Source: Flaccisagitta enflata
Lineage: Eukaryota > Chaetognatha > Sagittoidea > Aphragmophora
Assembly: GCA_965153355.1 (NCBI GenBank)
Contig: OZ231127.1
Span: forward strand, 42,470,001-42,534,000
Length of the DNA: 64,000 bases
Direction: 5' to 3'
Shown: in pieces, positions 1 to 10,062 of the stretch
Numbering within the stretch: the stretch's first letter is position 1
Layout of the letters: every line of letters begins with the position of its first letter
Notes under the pieces: model-generated
Database searches by the model: none
What the model was told of the DNA's origin: nothing
What the model saw: the letters and a program-made list of their open reading frames with translations, nothing else
Position numbers and translations under genes: made by a program

Positions 1-473
1 CCAAGTCAAGGAATAAGAAAGAAATAGCAAAAAACTATTTGGGAAATGCCACCAAAGAGAGAATCTAGCGTTGCGATATTTTCCTTCCACTTGAGTGTGA
101 TATCATATTTTCTTTGTATGATATAGACCCGGAGACTAAATAATCGGTCGTTGGTGGTGCCATAAACCTACGGTTTGACTACTTTCGTTTGCTGGTATTT
201 ACTCCCAGCCAAAAAGCAAAAAATCCCTGAAAATATGTACCTCCCTCTAGTTGCGAAGCCAATTTGCATATTCAGAGAAATCAGGGAATTTAGATGTATT
301 GTATCATCATAACTCACTCAAACAAAAAACCGCCTTTTAACCTTTGTCAGTTGGAACCCTGACCATCATTAGGTCTCAAAAATTTACCCTCCCGAAAGTT
401 TTTTTCCGCTTATCTTGACCTTACTCCAGAAAAAAGACCAAGGGTGACAGCTGTTGAAAATATTATTTCTTGG
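1..473. other. unannotated AT-rich DNA
   Basis: No coding region, RNA gene or clear repeat is recognised here. The sequence is AT-rich with short homopolymers. Confidence 0.5.
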
Positions 474-613
474 ACGTAAAAGTCTAAGACAGTCTCTACG
501 AGTCAAATTTTGCATTTCCAAGAACATAGCTGTGATCTTTAGTGAATGTAGAACAGAGCCATGTGTTTATTTTTTTGATTTTGTGCGTTTCTATGCAAAC
601 TTAGACTTTTACG
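474..613. repeat. short foldback repeat, copy 1
   Basis: The left end (acgtaaaagtctaag) is the inverse of the right end (cttagacttttacg). An inner pair around an 'aacata' motif follows the same layout as the repeats at 29619-29759 and 38103-38244. All three share the string 'tctatgcaaa' near the right arm. It looks like a small non-autonomous foldback element; no coding capacity is seen. Confidence 0.55.
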
Positions 614-673
614 CGAGAACACTCAAATGGAATTTTGCAGATTTTGTTTTCGGAAGATGTGGGTAAGAATGTG

Positions 674-1325
<652 letters not shown>

Positions 1326-1516
1326 GAAACAATTATTAGGCCGAACTAGGTCAACCCCTAGTGAGGATCGCAAAAGCCGGGCAGATGTTACCAACTATGC
1401 CAATTGACAAACAGACAGACGGACAAACCCACCTACTTACATAGTGTGGCATACACGCGTGTACGCAACTGAAAAAAAAATATTAAAAAAATGAATATTA
1501 AAAAAAAACATAATCG

Positions 1517-2352
1517 GGAAAAAAGTCGAAGTCAGTCTTCGACTTTTTGACATATTCGAGAGAAACAGGGTTTTCATTTTCTTATGGGAAAGTTGAGGGT
1601 CTCCACCGACCGAATGTGGCCTCAAATGAAATTGATAGGGTAAGTAAATTTGATAATTCTCTTTCATTTGGCGCCAAGCAGAATGCTCTACGGCAAATAT
1701 TTTTTGCGCTATGAATTTTTAAAGATTTATTTATGAAAATTGCGAATTGAATTTTTTCTGATTTTTATGATTTTGAGTAGGATCAAAAAAGGAGTGTATT
1801 AACGTTTGTTTAAGCATGCAAATACAAGGAAACATGTTCATGAGCATATCTGCTCATCTGTGAGGGTGTTTTTGAGCATTTTAGCTCATTTAGCTCATTT
1901 AGCTAAGTCTGTTTTTCTGGTTTATAATGCGATAAATGAATAAATTTTTTGATACATGTTTGCACATGCAAATACAAGAGAGCATGTCAGTGAGCAGAGT
2001 TGCTCATCTGTGAAGGTGTTTTTGAATATTCTAGCTCATTAAGCTCATTTAGCTCATTTAGCTTGCTTTTTTTTCTGATTTTAAAACAGATGAATAAATG
2101 TTATGATTTAAGCATGCAAATACAAGAAAGCATGTCAGTAAGCATAGCTGGTTGTCTAGTTGAGTGATTTTGAATATCTTAGCTCATCTAGCTCATTTGG
2201 CTCAGTCCTATTTTTCTCAGTGCAACCAATACATACAATTGCTCTCAGTTTGATCTAACAAATAAAGTTGCAGTGACTGAAGACAAAAGCTTGGTGAAAA
2301 GTGAACAACGCTTACGACTTTTTTCCTCACGGCGACAGCCGCCATTACTGGT
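1517..2352 (+). mobile_element. hairpin-ended non-autonomous element (family 2), copy in duplication 1
   Basis: The left end has a long perfect hairpin (gtcgaagtcagtcttcgac between A-runs and T-runs). The right end has 'acgacttttttcc' followed by a second hairpin (ggcgacagccgcc). The left 'ggaaaaaagtcg' is the inverse of the right 'cgacttttttcc'. The same layout is seen at 3534-4368 and 57349-57966. The internal 'tggcgccaa' segment is shared with the 57-kb copy. No ORF is present. Confidence 0.5.
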
Positions 2353-2696
2353 AATTACCAATTTTAAGATACAAATATCATAAATAAGGTGTTTTCATAC
2401 AATTCATATCTTAATAAACATCGACAAAATTAAGAACACTTAAAGAGAATTTCAGGCCGAAAACGGCCCAAAATTTAAGAACACACAGGCTGAGTTCAAA
2501 GAAGTTGTCTCTAATAAAAAAAAAGTGTAGTAAGCAAAAGTGCTTTTCTAAATGGAGTGAGGTTAGTTTTTGCAATCGTGAAGCTGATGTGTCTTGTTTA
2601 TGTACGCACTAAGTCTGCAATTCTGAGGCATGGTAATCAGTCTCGATGGCTGGTGTCTCCATTCTGTAAATACTTATGCCTCTACCCTTTTCAATC

Positions 2697-2960
2697 TTTT
2701 TAAGAGCGTCCTCGCACTTCTATAAGAGGTCATGTCTGTCGGTCAGTTGGTTGGTTGGTTGGTTGATCGGTCGGTCGGTCGGTCGGTCGGTCACACAAAC
2801 GCTTGATATGCGCAAAACAGCTGATTCTGATGTATTTCTTCATTCCTATCACCTTTCATACCTCACCACATTCATATTCATTCATTCATCAAAAACGTTC
2901 ATTCACAAAATCTTAATCAAGCGAGGCGCACTTATTGGCCTTCACTAGGCCTTGTTTTTT
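2697..2960 (-). mobile_element. dispersed GTCY-type element, copy in duplication 1
   Basis: In plus-strand order it shows 'tctataagaggt', then tandem GGTT/GGTC tetranucleotides, then 'ggccttgtttttt'. This is the reverse complement of the family layout 'aacaaggcc ... GACC/GACG tract ... tatagag-hairpin'. The second copy (28731-28993) has fewer GGTC units, so the tract varies in length. Confidence 0.55.
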
Positions 2961-3342
2961 TCTACTCTTATGACGGCAAGTCCCCCAGAAAAACAGCAAT
3001 TGCTTCAGCCTACTTTAAGTTCAATATGGCATCATAAATCCCCTCATTTATGTTTTCTTCGGTCAAGTAGTCACTGTCTGCACTTAATGAGCTAATATAC
3101 ACCTAAACATAGCCTCTAAAGGGTGATTTGATTGACAATATATATGAAAAAAGCTGCAAAATAGTGGCATTTTTGTGAAAGACCGTTGGCATTATTTCCC
3201 ATGACTCTTCATATCATAACATTTTTCTAACAATCAATACAATTTTGTTGCTTCCCGAGCTGTTTATATTCTCCAACAGGGTTCCTAATAAGATGACAAA
3301 GTGATGCAGGGGCCGGATTTTCATTATTATAATCAGGGGAGA

Positions 3343-4693
3343 GAAACAATTATTAGGCCGAACTAGGTCAACCCCTAGTGAGGATCGCAAAAGCCGGGCA
3401 GATGTTACCAACTATGCCAATTGACAAACAGACAGACGGACAAACCCACCTACTTACATAGTGTGGCATACACGCGTGTACGCAACTGAAAAAAAAATAT
3501 TAAAAAAATGAATATTAAAAAAAAACATAATCGGGAAAAAAGTCGAAGTCAGTCTTCGACTTTTTGACATATTCGAGAGAAACAGGGTTTTCATTTTCTT
3601 ATGGGAAAGTTGAGGGTCTCCACCGACCGAATGTGGCCTCAAATGAAATTGATAGGGTAAGTAAATTTGATAATTCTCTTTCATTTGGCGCCAAGCAGAA
3701 TGCTCTACGGCAAATATTTTTTGCGCTATGAATTTTTAAAGATTTATTTATGAAAATTGCGAATTGAATTTTTTCTGATTTTTTTATGATTTTGAGTAGG
3801 ATCAAAAAAGGAGTGTATTAACGTTTGTTTAAGCATGCAAATACAAGGAAACATGTTCATGAGCATATCTGCTCATCTGTGAGGGTGTTTTTGAGCATTT
3901 TAGCTCATTTAGCTCATTTAGCTAAGTCTGTTTTTCTGGTTTATAATGCGATAAATGAATAAATGTTTTGATACATGTTTGAGCATGCAAATACAAGAAA
4001 GCATGTCAGTGAGCAGAGTTGCTCATCTGTGAGGGTTTTTTTGAATATTCTAGCTCATTAAGCTCATTTTAGCTCATTTAGCTTGCTTTTCTGATTTTAA
4101 AACAGATGAATAAATGTTATGATTTAAGCATGCAAATACAAGAAAGCATGTCAATGCTTATAGCTGGTTGTCTAGTTGAGTGATTTTGAATATCTTAGCT
4201 CATCTAATCATTTGGCTCAATCTATTTTTCTCCAGTGCAACCAATACATACAATTGCTCTCAGTTTGATCTAACAAATAAAGTTGCAGTGACTGAAGACA
4301 AAAGCTTGGTGAAAAGTGAACAACGCTTACGACTTTTTTCACGGCGACAGCCGCCATTACTGGTAATTACCAATTTTAAGATACAAATATCATAAATAAG
4401 GTGTTTTCATACAATTCATATCTTAATAAACATCGACAAAATTAAGAACACTTAAAGAGAATTTCAGGCCGAAAACGGCCCAAAATTTAAGAACACACAG
4501 GCTGAGTTCAAAGAAGTTGTCTCTTATAAAAAAAAAGTGTAGTAAGCAAAAGTGCTTTTCTAAATGGAGTGAGGTTAGTTTTTGCAATCGTGAAGCTGAT
4601 GTGTCTTGTTTATGTACGCACTAAGTCTGCAATTCTGAGGCATGGTAATCAGTCTCGATGGCTGGTGTCTCCATTCTGTAAATACTTATGCCT
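3343..4693. repeat. segmental duplication copy 2, left part
   Basis: It matches 1326-2681 almost base for base and ends at TGCCT (4689-4693), where the LTR retrotransposon begins. The rest of this copy resumes at 28715. The left junction fuses the end of copy 1 (aatcaggggagag) to the start of copy 2 (gaaacaattatt), as expected for a head-to-tail tandem duplication. Confidence 0.9.
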
Positions 4694-5541
4694 TGTCATG
4701 AAGCAAGGTTTTGGGGCCATGTCTTATTGATATTGATTCATTTTGGTTTGTATATATTGATTTCGGTTCATATCTCAGGTAGGTATTTGGTTATTTCTAA
4801 TCCTTTCTTTTCAGGTTTGATTATTTAGATTTGGTATTTTGATGATTATTTTGATATCTTTTGTCTGTCTGAACTGTCCTTATGTCTGTCCCATTTGATT
4901 ATTGTCTGTCCGAATAGATTTATTCTCTGTTTAGTCTCGATTTATTCGTATCCTTTGCTTTAGTTCGCTTTACCTACGGAGCGCCTTTTGTTTACGGTAG
5001 ATTTGAGCGGGCCTTATGTTTAGGCGATTTTGGCGGCGGAATTCAGCGCCCTCTGTTGACCACTTTTGGAATTAGTCGAGAGCCGCCAAATTCCCTTCCG
5101 CATTATTCATTCACGATAGATTCTCCTGCGAATTTATTACGATTTATTTGCTCCGGATTTACTGATTTGGATTGTTACTCTCATACTTTGCCTCTGATTT
5201 TGGGAGAACTTTGGATACTTTCTTTACCGTCTCAGCGCATAACCAAGGTAACTTTGGGCCTCCTTTACATATTTGATTCATTTTCATGTTACATTTTTAG
5301 AGTCCTAAAGCATCTGGCCTAACTGTATAGCTTTTTGTGTCTCTGTCTAAATTCCATTATTACCTGTTCCTTATAGTTCAAACTACGTTGCTTTGGATAT
5401 CTTCTTCTAATAAAGAATTCGTTTGGATGAGATTTCGCTGTATTTATTAGAAGACACAAGCAAGCAGTCAAGGACTCAGCGTGAACGCTAAAGCAGGAGC
5501 ATAATAGGGCATTAGAAACATACTGAGGTTGCTCAGTGACA
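4694..5541 (+). repeat. 5' LTR (848 bp)
   Basis: It begins TGTCATG and ends CAGTGACA. Positions 4694-5054 match 24216-24576 and 5239-5541 match 28412-28714, with no difference noticed by eye. Positions 5055-5238 are absent from the 3' LTR. Possible control signals are a TATATATT at 4751-4758 and an AATAAA at 5409-5414. Confidence 0.9.
5409..5414 (+). promoter_or_regulatory. LTR polyadenylation signal AATAAA
   Basis: AATAAA lies in the right third of the LTR and recurs in the 3' LTR at 28582-28587, where it could end full-length and spliced transcripts. Confidence 0.5.
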
Positions 5542-6303
5542 GTTTGAACTTGATGATATCGCGCGCTCTTTTTATGCTCTTGCTTAATTGCGTTTGGAAA
5601 CGTCAAAGACTTCGTCTCCGTGGGTGAGTATTCGACGAGAAGCAAACCATTTCTTGATCATTTTTACTGTCTCGTGTTCGATGTACTGTGTCTACACTGT
5701 AGAGTGGACACGGCGAACTCGAATTGTTTATTAGTACTGTGTCTACACTGTAAAGAGTGGATACAGCCAATCTAAATCGTTAGACTGCGTCCACACTGAA
5801 AAGAGTGGACGCGGCTAGTCAGAATTACTGTCCGTTGCCCCGTGCCCGTCTGAAAGGAAGGGCACGGCCGATTGAACATCTGTCAGTGTGCACTGCGCCC
5901 ATCTGTAAAGAAGGGTGCGGCCGGCTGAATTCTGTCAACTAGTACGTCTCTCATCAGTCAGGAAGTCACGACTATCTGAAAGTCTGTAAAACAATCGAAA
6001 GGTGTTTTGTCGGATCCACCTTTTACCGTGTAGCGCCGATAAGAAACAGAAACAAATCAGAAAACAGAACCTGCGTTGTTAGAAACTCGTTCATCTAAGT
6101 TAGGGTCACGCCCGTTTGAAAATTAGTCCTCGCGCCCATCCCTTAGGAGGGGCGCCGTGTCCAGGAAGAACAGAAATAGATCCGAATTTAGAATCTTAAG
6201 CGTCAGTTAGGTCTCGGTACGCGAGCCTTCTTGACCTGAGATCTTGGCCTGAACTGTCTAAAATCTTAGATCCCTGATCATATCTTAGTTAAAGAAAGTT
6301 ATC
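5542..6303 (+). other. gag leader with array of six covarying hairpins
   Basis: Six short hairpins follow one another between 5688 and 6155. Their stems are GTGTC/GACAC (5688/5707), GTGTC/GATAC (5739/5760), GCGTCC/GGACGC (5787/5807), CCGTGCCC/GGGCACGG (5840/5860), CTGCGCCC/GGGTGCGG (5893/5913) and GCGCCC/GGGCGC (6132/6150). The first three share the framework 'actg[stem]acact..ag..agtgg'. Stem bases change on both arms while pairing is kept, which supports RNA structure. A role in packaging, dimerisation or translation of the full-length RNA is inference. Confidence 0.6.
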
Positions 6304-9300
6304 ATGGCAGAAGGGGGCTTACCCCCTGACGCGCCCAGGGGCCTACCCCCTGGGTGTGCGATGTATTATGACGTTGCTGCCCGCTTTGATAGCCGTCACG
6401 CCCGTAGGCTGATAAAAGAGTCTACGGCCCTTATTCAAAAATTCGTTCAAGCCTTTGGCATGGGCCGAGACCATCCAGACCAGGAATTTAAGGTTCAGGC
6501 CAATGAACTTAGGTCCCAGTTGACAGTACAAAAGTTAGCCATCTCTGAGATCTGTGATAAGTTTACCATCATTGCAGACAGAGATAGTTTGATCAGTCTA
6601 ATTGGTAGGATGCAGATGTCACTAGACTCCCATCCACCCTTTGAATTTCCCCCAGTCATAGAGATTGATCCACAAATTGCTGGTACCTTCCTTAACAGGA
6701 TCAATCGAGACGCTGGACCAGCTCTTCCTCCGTTTCCCCTCGATTTGCGAGTGGCGCCGCTCAATCGGATCAGCCTACTAGAAACGACGCCGCCGGCCGT
6801 AGGACCGCTTCCGCCGAGGGAGCCGTTTATAGGACCACTGCCGCCGCCGTTACTATCCGCACCGGCACGACTAACCGCTCCCCCGGCGCTTCCCGCGCCG
6901 CCCGCACGCCCTGCACTCCCGGCGCCGGAAACATCAGCTGCAGCGCCCATCGCGACGACACCGGCGGCCGCTGGAACGGCGCCCCAACCTCAACTAGCCC
7001 TCATAGCCTTCAGTGAGACGTCGAGGGCACCGTCCGTGATAGACGATGAAACGACGCGCGAAAGGGCGCCGCCGGAAGGCAATAACAACGCCGGACGCCG
7101 TGAAATTCCATCTCGATCTAATGCGACATCCTTAGTCTCCGGGATGACCGACCATACCTCGTTAGTTTCTTCATCAACGGCCTCTAATCGGACTAACTTC
7201 GATCAGCCCGCTATGGACGAGAGCCCGCCGGCCACCACCAACGCCGGAAATGCAACCTCGACTCTACGTGTTAGGTATGACTCAATTCACAGAAAGAAGG
7301 GTAGGCTTGAAAGAAGGGTTCAAAGATATGAGGAGGAAATGACTAGGATATCCGAACAAGCACATAATACCAGCTTGCAGTCAATCGGTAGACATGTAAA
7401 CGCTGCAGTGGGCGAACTAAGCGATCTGCTCCATCATCCACTCGGTGGAGCAGCCTTAGCACCAGTCGGTCCAACCCGTACAGAATCCTGGTTAGATACT
7501 CAAAATGACCCTAATCAGGCAGCGGTCAGACCGACCGACTCAATCTCCTCTTGCTCGAGAAATACGGACCGTAATGACAGACCACCTCGATCTCGATCCT
7601 CTAGGCATGACAGGAATCAATCCTCTAATCCCTCGATTCCCATTAACCAAAATAACCAGTCTCAAGTGGGTCATTCCGGTGATCAGTCTATCACCCCAGT
7701 TGTTAGGCAAGACAATACCCCTCAGAGTCAATTTAGCCATGACCCCGATCAAACCTACCCAGCTCCAATTCAGGGTCAAAATCAGAACATTCAATCATCA
7801 GCCTCAAATCAGACCCGGACCGGTCAGCCCGAACAGGTCAGGTCAGGTCGGGTCAGGTCAGGTCAGGTCAGGTCAGGTCAGCCCGATCATCATTCATCAG
7901 ATTCAAGCAGCTCAACCATCACGGCTAGTACTGTTAGGCGTGGAGCCCAATCAGGAATAAGTGGACCCATTAACCATCCGATGAACCCCAGGGCAGGTCA
8001 GCCTAACCCAATACTCCACCCGGCTGGAGGATTCACGGCAGCGACAGGCTCGCCTGTAGCCTGTACCAGCACCGTGAATCCCCCAGTCACCCAGATACCC
8101 CCATCAGGTCAAACATTTCCCTGGCCTAATCCTCAGTTTGTATGGCCTTATTTTGACCCGAGGTTCCAAATGCCCCCGCCCTCATTGCCCATTTACCCGA
8201 CTGTAAATCCAGTTGGACCGATTAATCCTCAATCTAATTCGGTCCCACAGGCGATGACCGCGCCGGCAAACCCGATTCCAGCGGTGGTGAGTCCTACATC
8301 AGCTGCTGCGGCGAACTCGATCCCCGCGGCGGCGCCCTCGCTCCCGGCAGCAACAAATCCTTCACCCGTTGCAACAAACCCAACGCCATTAGATCGGACG
8401 CCATCATCCGACGACGACGAAGACTACCAATCGACGGTTACTAGTCCTGGGGACCAAAATAACTCCCAACGATCATCAGCAGGTGCGGTTAACAACCCCT
8501 CAAATGTGGTTAACAGTCAGCCAATCACAGTTAACAGCCAGCCAGTCACAGTTAACAGTCCATCAGGCACAGTTAACAGTCAGTCAGGCACAGTTAACAA
8601 TCAGTCAAACACAGTTAGCAATCAATCGAACACAGTTAATAGTTCGTCAGGTGCGGCTAATGGTTTGCTAGACCCGGCTAAAGATGCTGCTATACAGTTA
8701 CTATTAATTCAAACCGCTGGTAACGCTAGGGATTATTTGAAATCCAACCGACTGCCCATCGACCAGAGGTTTGACGGAAATCATAATGTAGATTTCGAAT
8801 CCACCCTGCTTAGATTTAAGAGAGTTACAGAGGAATCAAAAGTAGCCCCCCAGGAACAATGTTATGAATTAAAACACTATTTTAGCGGCGACGCCGCTAA
8901 AATATGTGAACTCTATGAGGGAGAGGGGGACCCCAAAGAGAATCTGCAAAAGGCAATCCGTCACCTCAAACAGGAGTATGGGTATCATGCCCGGTCAGCT
9001 CAAGCCATAATAGATCGTCTCTTAACAGGAGCAGCTATTAAACAGGAGGATACAGCAGCCTTTAAAAAGTTTAGAATCAACCTAGAAGGAGAGGTCACTA
9101 AGGCTAAAACCTCAGGAAGGGCTAATTCCTTTGATAACGCCGATACTATAAACAAGATAATTAGGAAAAAACTTCCATTTGTAAAAAATCGATGGGCAGT
9201 CGAAAGGGGTAAACAGGTCATGGGTGTTGAACCTGAAAATGCAGAACCTGAACCCCGTTTTGATGATTTCCTAACTTTCCTCAGGTCCCAAAATTTCATC

Positions 9301-10059
9301 TCGGACAAACGGGAGTTGATTGGAGGTCCCAAAGAAACGCCCAAAAACAAGAAAGACGCCAGGACAATGAAAATCGACGCTATAGCGGCGTCACCAACGT
9401 CAACCAACGGCGCCCCCGAGACAACCAACAATTACAGAGGAGGAGGAGGGGTAAAGCGAGGGAGAGGGAGAGGAAAGCCGCAAGGAGGAAATGACTCTAC
9501 TCCCAGCAACAACAGTACCTCACCTTCAGACAACACTCCCGCGGCGTCACAGACTTCGGTCAAACAACAGCAACAGAAGGCTGCACAGGTGGCGGCCGCC
9601 AAACTCGAGACGCAACAAAAACAACAATCTCAGACTTATGGAAACGGCAAGCGCCCCTCAGGCGGAAACGACGCCGCCAACGGTCAAAGAAAGGGCGCCA
9701 ACACCGATTCTTCGGCGTCAGGGAACAACAACCAATCTGCAGCCACTTCCAAACAGACTACAGGTAATTGGTCGTGCCCCGTCTGCAACCGGTCCAAGTT
9801 CCATGAGCTTACCAACTGTAAAGAGTTCCTAGCTAAAAACCAGTATGGGAGATTTTTAGTTCTAAAGACCAGAGGACTATGCCACAGATGTTTTCAGCAC
9901 GGTCACATTGCAAAAAACTGTGACTCAGGTATTGAGTGCGATCACTGTACAGGGGGGTTTCATCACTCGCTATTACATCGGGATTACAAAAGACAGACAG
10001 AACAGAATCAAGATAGCGAGTCAGATGAAGCTTCAGATGGCGGTGACGATACTGACTGA
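6304..10059 (+). CDS. gag: Gag polyprotein, BEL/Pao type, 1,251 aa
   Basis: This encodes the structural protein of the particle. Visible regions are a helical N-terminus (1-110), a Pro/Ala-rich stretch (about 137-230), a charged helical segment around 330-365 and a Gln/Asn/Ser-rich linker with RSGQV repeats (about 508-527). A VNSQ-type repeat block follows (about 732-786), then a capsid-like domain (about 795-1009) resembling the DUF1759/Pao Gag family. After a Gly/Arg box (about 1045-1059) come three zinc-binding modules (about 1157-1229), including a CCHC knuckle, C-x2-C-x4-H-x4-C. The start ATG has a good context (atcATGG) and is the first in frame after the leader. The frame ends at one TGA (10057-10059) and pol continues in the same frame. 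It is long for the family, mostly because of low-complexity linkers. Confidence 0.88.
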   Translation: MAEGGLPPDAPRGLPPGCAMYYDVAARFDSRHARRLIKESTALIQKFVQAFGMGRDHPDQEFKVQANELRSQLTVQKLAISEICDKFTIIADRDSLISLIGRMQMSLDSHPPFEFPPVIEIDPQIAGTFLNRINRDAGPALPPFPLDLRVAPLNRISLLETTPPAVGPLPPREPFIGPLPPPLLSAPARLTAPPALPAPPARPALPAPETSAAAPIATTPAAAGTAPQPQLALIAFSETSRAPSVIDDETTRERAPPEGNNNAGRREIPSRSNATSLVSGMTDHTSLVSSSTASNRTNFDQPAMDESPPATTNAGNATSTLRVRYDSIHRKKGRLERRVQRYEEEMTRISEQAHNTSLQSIGRHVNAAVGELSDLLHHPLGGAALAPVGPTRTESWLDTQNDPNQAAVRPTDSISSCSRNTDRNDRPPRSRSSRHDRNQSSNPSIPINQNNQSQVGHSGDQSITPVVRQDNTPQSQFSHDPDQTYPAPIQGQNQNIQSSASNQTRTGQPEQVRSGRVRSGQVRSGQPDHHSSDSSSSTITASTVRRGAQSGISGPINHPMNPRAGQPNPILHPAGGFTAATGSPVACTSTVNPPVTQIPPSGQTFPWPNPQFVWPYFDPRFQMPPPSLPIYPTVNPVGPINPQSNSVPQAMTAPANPIPAVVSPTSAAAANSIPAAAPSLPAATNPSPVATNPTPLDRTPSSDDDEDYQSTVTSPGDQNNSQRSSAGAVNNPSNVVNSQPITVNSQPVTVNSPSGTVNSQSGTVNNQSNTVSNQSNTVNSSSGAANGLLDPAKDAAIQLLLIQTAGNARDYLKSNRLPIDQRFDGNHNVDFESTLLRFKRVTEESKVAPQEQCYELKHYFSGDAAKICELYEGEGDPKENLQKAIRHLKQEYGYHARSAQAIIDRLLTGAAIKQEDTAAFKKFRINLEGEVTKAKTSGRANSFDNADTINKIIRKKLPFVKNRWAVERGKQVMGVEPENAEPEPRFDDFLTFLRSQNFISDKRELIGGPKETPKNKKDARTMKIDAIAASPTSTNGAPETTNNYRGGGGVKRGRGRGKPQGGNDSTPSNNSTSPSDNTPAASQTSVKQQQQKAAQVAAAKLETQQKQQSQTYGNGKRPSGGNDAANGQRKGANTDSSASGNNNQSAATSKQTTGNWSCPVCNRSKFHELTNCKEFLAKNQYGRFLVLKTRGLCHRCFQHGHIAKNCDSGIECDHCTGGFHHSLLHRDYKRQTEQNQDSESDEASDGGDDTD
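10057..10059 (+). promoter_or_regulatory. in-frame UGA between gag and pol, possible readthrough
   Basis: The codons read GAC TGA CTG ATG. Gag and the protease-RT frame are the same frame with only this stop between them, and the next ATG is at 10063. Readthrough of UGA (followed by CUG) would give a Gag-Pol fusion. Re-initiation at the ATG or a simple nonsense mutation are alternatives. Confidence 0.5.
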
Positions 10060-10062
10060 CTG

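Larger units (their letters stand above)
1326..3342. repeat. 2,017-bp tandem segmental duplication, copy 1 (intact)
   Basis: This segment recurs at 3343-4693 and continues at 28715-29373, with only small indels. Copy 1 is uninterrupted. At 2677-2681 it holds TGCCT, the empty target site into which the retrotransposon inserted in copy 2. It contains a hairpin-ended element (about 1517-2352), three imperfect units of about 150 bp carrying 'agctcattt' motifs (about 1810-2215), and a minus-strand copy of the dispersed GTCY-type family (2697-2960). No gene is recognised. Confidence 0.9.

Noticed and set aside
5542-5560. tRNA primer-binding site next to the 5' LTR
   Set aside because: The sequence does not start TGG and I could not match a tRNA 3' end; it may use an unusual primer.
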